From positions 1-19,562 of the forward strand of contig DIZC01000012.1 of NCBI GenBank assembly GCA_002429315.1: a stretch of DNA of 19,562 nt, written 5' to 3'. Shown one piece after another: positions 13,648-19,562 of this stretch. This stretch comes from Alphaproteobacteria bacterium UBA6038. Lineage in GTDB: Bacteria; Pseudomonadota; Alphaproteobacteria; Micropepsales; Micropepsaceae. How positions within the stretch are numbered: the first letter of the stretch is position 1; each line of letters opens with the position of its first letter. Both the position numbers and the translations under genes were made by a program. Below the pieces are notes generated by a model that saw only the letters and a program-made list of their open reading frames with translations, ran no database searches and was not told the origin of the DNA.

Positions 13648-14490
13648 TCAATCGACCGAGCGGCCGAACCGGTTGCGGTAGCGCGCGTCCATCCGCGAAA
13701 ACGGAAAATAGATGAAGACGTCCGTGGTGCCGAACTGGCGGTCGATGACCGCGCCATCGCCTATGAAAGTGCCAGCCCGCAAATATCCCTTGATCATCGG
13801 CGGCAGCGCGTGCAGGGCAGCCTTGGGATCGATCGCCTCCTTGGGCATCCGGTTCATCTCGACATAAAGCTCCGGTCGCGCGCGGACGCGCATGCCGTCC
13901 GGCATGCGATGGTAATGATGCAAATAGGACAGCGACGACGCGAGCGCGTCCGGATCGGTGCCCGTGAGCGACGCGCAGCCGAACATCAGATCGATGGAGA
14001 AGCGGATGTCATACACCATGACGCCCCGCCATAAGAGCTGCATGGTCGAGCGCTTGCTGCGATATTCGCGCAAGATGCAGGAGCGGCCCAACTCAAGGAG
14101 ATTTTTGTCGCGCAGCTCGGCCAGCATCGGCCCGATGTCATATTCGCCACTGGTGTAGAAGCCGCCGGCGCGCGCGGCATCCGCATCCCGCATCAAACGA
14201 TAGGTGCCGACGACCGCAGGCTGGCCATCCTCGTCGTGGCGCCCGCGGTCCACCACCAGCATATGATCGCAGAAGGCGTCGAACTGGTCGAAATCGCGCC
14301 GTTGCTCGCGCATCTCGGGCGAGGGGATGGCCGTCATCTCCTCGTAAAACACCCGGTACCGCAGCCGCTGCGCCGCCTCGACTTCGCTGTCGGTTTCCGC
14401 AAGTCGGACCTCCAGGGCTCCTGCCGTGGCCAAAACCGGCCATTGCGCAAGGCGCCCTTCCAAGGGCCCGGGCTCGTGAACGTTGACCAA
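13648..14490 (-). CDS. OlsB-like GNAT-fold N-acyltransferase
   Basis: A 280-residue protein resembling L-ornithine N-alpha-acyltransferase (OlsB), the first enzyme of ornithine-lipid synthesis, which transfers a 3-hydroxyacyl group from acyl carrier protein. It shows QRLRYRVFYEEM (41-52), FDAFCDHMLVVD (70-81), VVGTYRLM (93-100), LELGRSCILREYRSK (132-146) and LLWRG (152-156), all typical of the OlsB/hemolysin-type acyltransferase group. The second enzyme, OlsA, is not adjacent, so another acceptor is possible. The start is TTG at 14490, with AGGGAAG 5-6 nt upstream; no ATG precedes residue 52. It follows ampG by 169 bp in the same direction and converges on the pirin gene. Family assignment is good, exact substrate moderate. 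Confidence 0.78.
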   Translation of the reverse strand: MVNVHEPGPLEGRLAQWPVLATAGALEVRLAETDSEVEAAQRLRYRVFYEEMTAIPSPEMREQRRDFDQFDAFCDHMLVVDRGRHDEDGQPAVVGTYRLMRDADAARAGGFYTSGEYDIGPMLAELRDKNLLELGRSCILREYRSKRSTMQLLWRGVMVYDIRFSIDLMFGCASLTGTDPDALASSLSYLHHYHRMPDGMRVRARPELYVEMNRMPKEAIDPKAALHALPPMIKGYLRAGTFIGDGAVIDRQFGTTDVFIYFPFSRMDARYRNRFGRSVD

Positions 14491-14659
14491 GCGACTTCCC
14501 TAGATAAGTGGCCCAACGCGGGCGGCCGGCAGGCCTGATGATGGCCTTTGTCACCCCACCGCCATCTGTGGATAGTTTACCCCAGAGTGGGCCCGCCCCG
14601 CAAACCCGGCAAAAACAGATGTGGGCAGGCCGGTGGCGCCAGACAAGGGCTCCTATGAA

Positions 14660-16111
14660 TTAGGCAGTCTTCCCGCGCGCTGCGCCGCGCTCCCGCACGT
14701 ACAGCAGGATCAGCAACACCATCGCCCCCAGCCCAGTCAGTGCGGTGGCAATGAAGAATGGCACAAAACCCACGACCTTGTCCGGTAAAGTGCCGAGCGC
14801 CGGCAGCCACGCTTGGAACAGCCCGCGGCGGCTTGCAAACCAGTCGACGAAGACGCCCGAGAGCCCGCCGAGCACCTTTCCCGGCAGGGCATAGAACGAG
14901 CTGAAGAGGGCGTACTGGGTCGCGGTGAACGCGGCGCTGGTCAGACTCGACATGTAGGCGAGCAGCGCCGTGCCCGCAAAGCCCGCCGCTAGATTTTCGA
15001 CGGCGATGGCAGCGGCAAACATCGCGAGATTGTGACCGCTGGCGGCGAGCAGCGCATAAGTGAGATTGCCGGCGATCACCGCGGTCAGCCCGATGAAAAG
15101 CGAACGCATGATCCCGAAGCGGAAAACGAAGAAGCCGCCGATCAGCGCGCCGGCAATTGTCACCCACACGCCGACCAAGCCGGACATGGTGCCGATCTCG
15201 ATCAGCGAGAAGCTTTGGCGGTACATCGGCCGCGCCACCGTTCCCATGATGAAATCGGGAAGACGGTAGGTTCCAATCATTGCGAGAATGAGCAGCCCCG
15301 TCCATCGATGCTGGCGAAAAAAATCGACAAAGGGCGCGATGACCGCACCGTAGAACCAGCCGATCGCGGCGCCGATTCTGCCGCGCAGACGGAGCTTTTT
15401 CTCCGCCGCCTGAACCTCTTCCGCCGCATCGCGTTCGGGCGGTCGGCGCGCGGCCAACGTCGCTCCCATCCCGAGAAAGATGAGGCAGCCGAGGAAGATC
15501 AGCCCCGCCCGCCACGACACCAGTTGCGCAAGGTAAGGCGCCAGTGCTGCCGTCGCGAGGGCAGTCAGACGATAGCCCAGCTGATAGGCGCCAAGCATCG
15601 TCCCTTGCTCTTCCGGCGGCGCGATTTCGATGCGCCAGGCGTCCACCGAAATGTCTTGGCTCGCGCCGGAGAAGCCCAGCAGCAGCGCAAACGCGGCGAC
15701 TTGCACGAGATCCGTGCGGGGGTTCGAAAACCACAGGCCGGCGAAGGCGATGAGAATTCCCAGCTGTGCGACCAGCATCCACGACCGACGCTTGCCCAGG
15801 AGGCGATGGAGGATCGGCAAGCGGACCTGGTCCAGGAACGGCGCCCAGACGAATTTGAGAGAATAGGGAAGCAGCGTATAGGCGAACAGACCGATGTCGG
15901 TCATGGACACGCCGTTGTCGGTCAGCCACAGCCCGAGCACATTGGAAATCGTGAGCAACGGAAGCCCGCACGCGGCGCCGAGCACCAGCATGGTCGCGAT
16001 GCGCGGCTTCAAATAGGACTGGAGTGCCGCTCGTGTCCGGCTGACCTGGGGGGCGATCGATCCATCCTGCGGGGGATCCGTGCGGCCGCTCCGCGCGCCA
16101 GATTTGCTCAT
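14660..16111 (-). CDS. AmpG-like MFS permease (muropeptide transporter family)
   Basis: A 483-residue major-facilitator protein with 12 or more hydrophobic helices. AmpG imports GlcNAc-anhydro-muropeptides for cell-wall recycling. Family marks are GLPLLTISNVLGLWLTDNGV at 49-68, LPYSLKFVWAPFLD at 81-94, the loop GKRRSW at 106-111 and ASQDISVDAWRIE at 150-162. The first ~30 residues are polar and lack family character, but the ATG at 16111 overlaps the stop of the upstream kinase gene (ATGA), supporting it as the start. No ampD, nagZ or beta-lactamase gene is in the window. The AmpG family includes relatives that carry other substrates (siderophore-type or unknown), so the substrate remains an inference. 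Confidence 0.87.
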   Translation of the reverse strand: MSKSGARSGRTDPPQDGSIAPQVSRTRAALQSYLKPRIATMLVLGAACGLPLLTISNVLGLWLTDNGVSMTDIGLFAYTLLPYSLKFVWAPFLDQVRLPILHRLLGKRRSWMLVAQLGILIAFAGLWFSNPRTDLVQVAAFALLLGFSGASQDISVDAWRIEIAPPEEQGTMLGAYQLGYRLTALATAALAPYLAQLVSWRAGLIFLGCLIFLGMGATLAARRPPERDAAEEVQAAEKKLRLRGRIGAAIGWFYGAVIAPFVDFFRQHRWTGLLILAMIGTYRLPDFIMGTVARPMYRQSFSLIEIGTMSGLVGVWVTIAGALIGGFFVFRFGIMRSLFIGLTAVIAGNLTYALLAASGHNLAMFAAAIAVENLAAGFAGTALLAYMSSLTSAAFTATQYALFSSFYALPGKVLGGLSGVFVDWFASRRGLFQAWLPALGTLPDKVVGFVPFFIATALTGLGAMVLLILLYVRERGAARGKTA

Positions 16112-18315
16112 GCCGCGTTGCGCGGCCTTACATCGGCGAAGATCGTCTCAAGCATGGCATCGAGCTCGGCGGGATCGACTGGCTTGGTCAAGAAACCATC
16201 CATGCCGGCGTCTTGGCAAGCGTGCTTGCCGGTTTCGACCGCATCCGCCGTGAGCGCCACGATTGGCGTGCGCGGCCGCCCGAGTGCCGCTTCCCGTTCG
16301 CGCAGGCGCTGCGCCGTCTCGATGCCATCGAGACCCGGCATGTGAATATCGGTCAGCAGCATGTCGAAGCCTCCGCGCTCGGCTGCTTCAAGCGCTGCTT
16401 CTCCGCTGCCCACCTCGGTAACCGCATAGCCCCGCCGCTGCAGCAATTCGCGAATGAGCATCGCGTTGATCGGGTTGTCTTCGGCCATCAGGATTCGCCT
16501 GGTGTCTCCGCCGGGCGATACGGCCCGCAGCGTCTTCTGCATGAAGGTACTCACGATGGGCGGCAGCACGGCGGGCGGCGTGAACGGCGCCCGCAGGCGT
16601 TCGGCCAGCGAAGACTGCCGCATCGGCTTCACGAGATAACCGGCGAATCCGAGTTCCTTCAATTCCTGCAGGCGTCCACGCGCTTCAGGAGCAACCAACA
16701 CCACCGAGCGCAGGTCGCGTTCCGGCAGTGCCGGCAGTTCCGGTTCGGCGCCCGTGCCGGCATCGATCAGCAGCGCGTCGATGTCGCCGATTTCGTCTTC
16801 GTTGGGCGTCAACGCCACGACCTCGCCGCCGAGGGCGCGGATTTGTCCCATCAGGCCTTCGCGCAGGACGGAATTGCGGGTGATGATCGCGACATTTTGG
16901 CCGGCGAGTTTCTGGCTTTCGCCCGGGCTCGCGGTACGCATTGCCAGTGCCGGAATGGTGAACCAGAACACGCTGCCGCCGCCGGGGGCCGCCTCGACGC
17001 CGATTTCCCCGCCCATGGCGATCGCGAGCCGCTTGGAGATCGCCAAGCCGAGCCCGGAACCGCCGAACCGACGGGCATGGCTCGAATCCGCCTGCACGAA
17101 CTCCTCGAATATTTCGTCCGTCTTGTCCGGAGGAACGCCGACGCCGGTGTCGCGCACTTCGAAGCGCAGAAAGCGGTTCTCGCGACCCTCGCCGCGACCG
17201 ACATCCACGCGCACGCCGCCTCTCTCGGTGAATTTCACAGCATTGCCGACCAGATTGGTCAGCACCTGACGAAGGCGCAGCGGATCGGTGCGAATCGATT
17301 CGGGTGTATCGGGCGCAATCACGGCGACCAGCTCGATGCCTTTGGTGTGCGCTCGCGGTGCCAGCAGCTCCACCAACTCTTCCACCATTCTGGGCGGCTG
17401 CACTTCCTCTTCTTCGAGCGTAATCGTGCCGGATTCGATCTTGGAAAAATCCAGAATGTCGCCGATGAGCGAGAGCAGGGATTCGCCGGATTGGCGGATC
17501 GCTTCCGCATAAGTGCGCTGCTCGGGCCGCAGGTCCGTCTCCAGCAAGAGCCGGGCCATGCCGAGCACGCCGTTCATTGGTGTGCGGATCTCATGGCTCA
17601 TGGTGGCGAGAAATCCGGACTTGGCGCGGCTCGCCGCTTCCGCCTTGTCGCGCGCCTCGGTGAGGGCATCTTCCAGCGCCTTGCGCTCGGTGATGTCGCG
17701 CCCGACGCTTTGGATTTCGATAAGCCGGCCAGTGGCGTTGCGGATCGCGTAGTCTTCCCATGCGATCCAGCGCCAGCCGTAGACGGTGCGCACATGCTGG
17801 TCGTATTTCACGCGCACCCGTCCGGTCTCGAGGCCCGCAAAGCTGCCGAACATGGGCGCGCGGCTGTCCGGATGCAGCTCCGGCGCGAAGGGCTGCCCAA
17901 GCGCGCTCCGGGTGGTTAGGCCGAACAGTTTCAGGAAGGCGTCGTTGGCATAGGTCAGCCGGCTGTCGGGAGCGCGGCGGAAAATGGCGTCGCCTTGCGA
18001 GTCCACCAGTCCCTTGTAGCGGGCTTCGCTCTCATGCATGCGCGCATTGACGGCGGACCCCGTCTTGAGCGAATCCTTGAGCTTCTGCGCGAGCGTGTGC
18101 AGTTCGGCGGCGCGGCCTTCCAGCATTCTTGCCCGCTTCCGCGTATCGAGCAGGGCGGTCAGCAGCAGCGCAATGCCGATCAGCGCCACCACGCAAAGCG
18201 CGAAAAGATCGAGAACCGAAGCATGGCCTTGTCGAATGACATCGACGACGAGAAGCGCGCTGGCCACAACCATGCCGAGCGCAAACAGTATCGGTCCCCA
18301 GCGTCGCAACGCCAA
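16108..18315 (-). CDS. Membrane-bound hybrid histidine kinase with pseudo-receiver and receiver domains
   Basis: A 735-residue sensor kinase from TTG at 18315. Two N-terminal membrane helices (residues ~7-27 and ~34-55) flank almost no periplasmic loop, so sensing is probably cytoplasmic or in the membrane. A PAS domain (~97-213), a HisKA domain with phospho-accepting H241 in FLATMSHEIRTPMNG, and a HATPase with N-box (LRLRQVLTNLVGNAVKF), DTGVG (389-393) and GGSGLG (418-423) follow. Then comes a degenerate receiver (~472-575): it keeps an LLID aspartate (D518) and LVKP lysine (K563) but lacks the acidic pair. The final receiver (~607-723) is complete: E612-D613, phospho-acceptor D656, T690, K711. 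The longest frame starts at 18426, but that stretch has non-coding-like third positions, while GGGAGG sits 5 nt before the TTG. Its stop overlaps the ampG start. Confidence 0.88.
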   Translation of the reverse strand: MALRRWGPILFALGMVVASALLVVDVIRQGHASVLDLFALCVVALIGIALLLTALLDTRKRARMLEGRAAELHTLAQKLKDSLKTGSAVNARMHESEARYKGLVDSQGDAIFRRAPDSRLTYANDAFLKLFGLTTRSALGQPFAPELHPDSRAPMFGSFAGLETGRVRVKYDQHVRTVYGWRWIAWEDYAIRNATGRLIEIQSVGRDITERKALEDALTEARDKAEAASRAKSGFLATMSHEIRTPMNGVLGMARLLLETDLRPEQRTYAEAIRQSGESLLSLIGDILDFSKIESGTITLEEEEVQPPRMVEELVELLAPRAHTKGIELVAVIAPDTPESIRTDPLRLRQVLTNLVGNAVKFTERGGVRVDVGRGEGRENRFLRFEVRDTGVGVPPDKTDEIFEEFVQADSSHARRFGGSGLGLAISKRLAIAMGGEIGVEAAPGGGSVFWFTIPALAMRTASPGESQKLAGQNVAIITRNSVLREGLMGQIRALGGEVVALTPNEDEIGDIDALLIDAGTGAEPELPALPERDLRSVVLVAPEARGRLQELKELGFAGYLVKPMRQSSLAERLRAPFTPPAVLPPIVSTFMQKTLRAVSPGGDTRRILMAEDNPINAMLIRELLQRRGYAVTEVGSGEAALEAAERGGFDMLLTDIHMPGLDGIETAQRLREREAALGRPRTPIVALTADAVETGKHACQDAGMDGFLTKPVDPAELDAMLETIFADVRPRNAA

Positions 18316-18320
18316 GCAAG

Positions 18321-18326
18321 CCTCCC
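18321..18326 (-). promoter_or_regulatory. Ribosome binding site deciding the kinase TTG start
   Basis: GGGAGG on the minus strand ends 5 nt before TTG at 18315 and 11 nt before another TTG at 18309. Either start gives nearly the same protein. The ATG at 18426 lacks a comparable site. Confidence 0.6.
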
Positions 18327-18500
18327 ACCAAACGTAGTAAGTTATCCTTCTTTGGGTTAGCGAAAGATTTAGTCGAAGGCTCGCGAGGCCTGCGGAGGTG
18401 GTTGAATTTGTCCTAACGAGGGGCATCGAACTGGTCCGTTATTCACAGCCTAGTCTGCGTATTTGCCTGCAGCGCCGATCCTTCCAGCCGGCCCGCTGCG

Positions 18501-18529
18501 CTGTCACAAAAGCTTTGCAAAACTGTGAT
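18501..18529 (+). promoter_or_regulatory. Candidate Pho box upstream of pstC
   Basis: CTGTCAC (18501-18507) and CTGTGAT (18523-18529) each differ by one base from the PhoB half-site CTGTCAT. They flank a weak middle unit GCTTTGC (18512-18518). The three units are separated by AAAA on both sides, giving an exact 11-nt period as in PhoB-bound repeats. The site is ~95 bp before the pstC start and ~185 bp before the divergent kinase start. The A-rich spacers are also typical. A weak -10-like TTGAAT follows at 18535-18540. Confidence 0.5.
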
Positions 18530-18624
18530 GGACGTTGAATGCGACCCGGCCGTTATGGCGCCCGCCGGGCGAAAGCGGGGGAGCCGCCGCCTTGCCCCGT
18601 GGAGAAAATTGGCGCGCCATAGCG

Positions 18625-19543
18625 ATGGTCGACACCGCTTTGACCGAGACCTTCGATAAAACCTTGTCGGTGCGGCGCGTCGGCCGGGGGGATGCCCGAT
18701 TCCGGCTGCTCACGCAGGCCGCCGCGCTTGCGGTGGTGGTGATCTTCGCCGGCCTTGTCCTGTCGCTCTCCATCGGCGGCTGGCTGGCGCTGAAGACCTT
18801 CGGATTCTCGTTCCTAACGACGCAGGTCTGGAACCCGGTCACCGAGCAGTTCGGCGCGCTTGCCTCGATCTACGGCACGCTCATCACCTCGGCGCTTGCC
18901 ATGCTGCTCGCCGTGCCGGTCGGGATCGGCATTGCGATTTTTCTCACGGAGCTGTGCCCGCGGCCGCTGCGCCGGCCAATCGGAATCGCCATTGAGCTCC
19001 TCGCCGGCATTCCCAGCATCATCTACGGCATCTGGGGTCTGTTTGTGTTCGCACCCTGGTTTCAGGCGCATCTGGAGCCTTGGCTGATCGAGACCTTCGG
19101 CAACGTTCCGGTGCTGCAGGATCTGTTCGGCGGAGCGCCGTACGGCATCGGCATCTTCACCGCCTCGTTCATCCTCTCGATCATGATTCTCCCGTTCATT
19201 TCCGCCGTCAGCCGCGACGTGTTCGAGACGGTGCCGCCGATGCTGAAGGAAGCGGCGTACGGTGTCGGCTGCACCGTCTGGGAGGTCATGTGGCGGGTGG
19301 TGCTGCCGTTCGCGCGCACCGGTGTGGTCGGCGGCGCCATGCTTGCGCTCGGCCGCGCGCTCGGCGAAACCATGGCGGTGACCTTCGTCATCGGCAACGA
19401 CCATCACATTCATGAATCGCTGCTGCAGCCCGGCACCACGATCTCAGCCACCATCGCCAACGAGTTCACCGAGGCGGTCGGTGATCGCTATCTGTCGTCG
19501 CTCATTGCGATGGGCCTGATCCTGTCCTGCATCACCTTCATCG
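18625..19543 (+). CDS. pstC: Phosphate ABC transporter permease PstC, 3' truncated
   Basis: The first 306 residues of an inner-membrane permease of the high-affinity phosphate importer PstSCAB. A polar N terminus (MVDTALTETFDK) precedes a first helix at ~31-52, followed by further helices in PstC order. These include ASIYGTLITSALAMLLAVPV, LLAGIPSIIYGIWGLFVFAP and the long second half. The ABC-binding EAA loop starts at residue 209 (EAAYGVGCTVWEVMWRVVLP) and is followed by GALGR-type residues (ALGRALGETMAV) and the conserved FVIGND. The frame stays open to the contig end, but the last 19 bases are adapter, so the true sequence stops at 19543. A GGGGGAG and an in-frame TTG (18592) lie upstream, making an 11-residue-longer start possible. 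pstS is not upstream. Confidence 0.9.
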
Positions 19544-19562
19544 CTGTCTCTTATACACATCT
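19544..19562 (+). other. Nextera/Tn5 mosaic-end adapter sequence
   Basis: The final 19 bases read CTGTCTCTTATACACATCT, identical to the transposase mosaic end used in tagmentation libraries. It is in the middle of pstC coding sequence and ends the contig, so it is untrimmed adapter rather than a genomic transposon end. Confidence 0.95.

Noticed and set aside
14567..14575. DnaA-box-like TGTGGATAG (8 of 9 matches) upstream of the OlsB-like gene
   Set aside because: A single near match without a cluster, AT-rich region or replication gene neighbours is not evidence for an origin or DnaA control.
15032..16345. 437-residue plus-strand open frame opposite ampG
   Set aside because: It is rich in Arg/Gln/Glu/His with no family pattern and lies antisense to a convincing permease; such shadow frames are common in GC-rich coding DNA.
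16213..17919. 568-residue plus-strand open frame opposite the hybrid kinase
   Set aside because: Antisense shadow of a gene with complete HisKA, HATPase and receiver motifs; no recognisable domains in the shadow.
18427..18624. Additional gene in the kinase-pstC intergenic region
   Set aside because: Short open frames on either strand lack ribosome sites and coding character; the region is better explained as promoters, including the Pho-box candidate.
19544..19562. True Tn5/IS50 transposon end
   Set aside because: The sequence is the engineered mosaic end, not the natural IS50 outer or inner end, and it coincides exactly with the end of the contig.

Overview
The window is about 19.5 kb of GC-rich DNA (G/C-dominated third codon positions) that reads as an alphaproteobacterial chromosome. 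Evidence is the set of gene neighbourhoods and families: hrcA-grpE divergent from rph-rdgB-hemW, rsmI-yraN-(SirB1/TPR)-gshB next to a divergent LpoA-like lipoprotein, nth beside a DUF2244 gene, an OlsB-like N-acyltransferase, an AmpG-type permease and a PstC permease. Genus cannot be fixed from the sequence alone. Both ends of the contig are technical: the first ~95 bases are homopolymer G/T/C runs and the last 19 bases are exactly the Nextera (Tn5) mosaic-end adapter, so the genes at each edge are truncated artificially.

Layout, left to right. (1) Tail of an EI24/CysZ-family membrane protein overlapping a small lipoprotein gene (+), converging with nth (-). (2) A frameshifted glycine-zipper lipoprotein gene with a good intrinsic terminator, then a DUF2244 membrane protein (+). 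(3) A minus-strand cluster read hrcA, grpE, a 345-residue unrecognised membrane protein, dapB. (4) A plus-strand operon rph-rdgB-hemW joined by ATGA overlaps. (5) An LpoA-like PBP-activator lipoprotein (-) whose start overlaps that of rsmI (+). (6) rsmI-yraN-SirB1/TPR-gshB and a pirin gene (+). (7) A minus-strand block: hybrid histidine kinase, ampG-like permease (4-nt overlap), then an OlsB-like acyltransferase. (8) pstC (+), divergent from the kinase, behind a Pho-box-like direct repeat and cut off by the adapter.

Most genes are housekeeping: base-excision repair, lysine/peptidoglycan precursor synthesis (dapB), heat-shock control and chaperone cofactor, RNA maturation, nucleotide-pool sanitation, 16S rRNA methylation, glutathione synthesis. 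A cell-envelope theme recurs (LpoA-like lipoprotein, AmpG-like permease, OlsB-like lipid enzyme, DapB).

The most unusual feature is a 129-bp palindromic repeat (perfect 24-bp terminal inverted repeats, nested inner hairpins) inserted in frame into the 5' end of hemW, adding exactly 43 codons before the radical-SAM domain. Secondary points are a pseudo-receiver domain in the hybrid kinase that is translationally coupled to ampG, the 11-nt-phased Pho-box candidate, and the presence of an unknown membrane protein between grpE and dapB. I found no CRISPR array, tRNA, rRNA, transposase or defence system.
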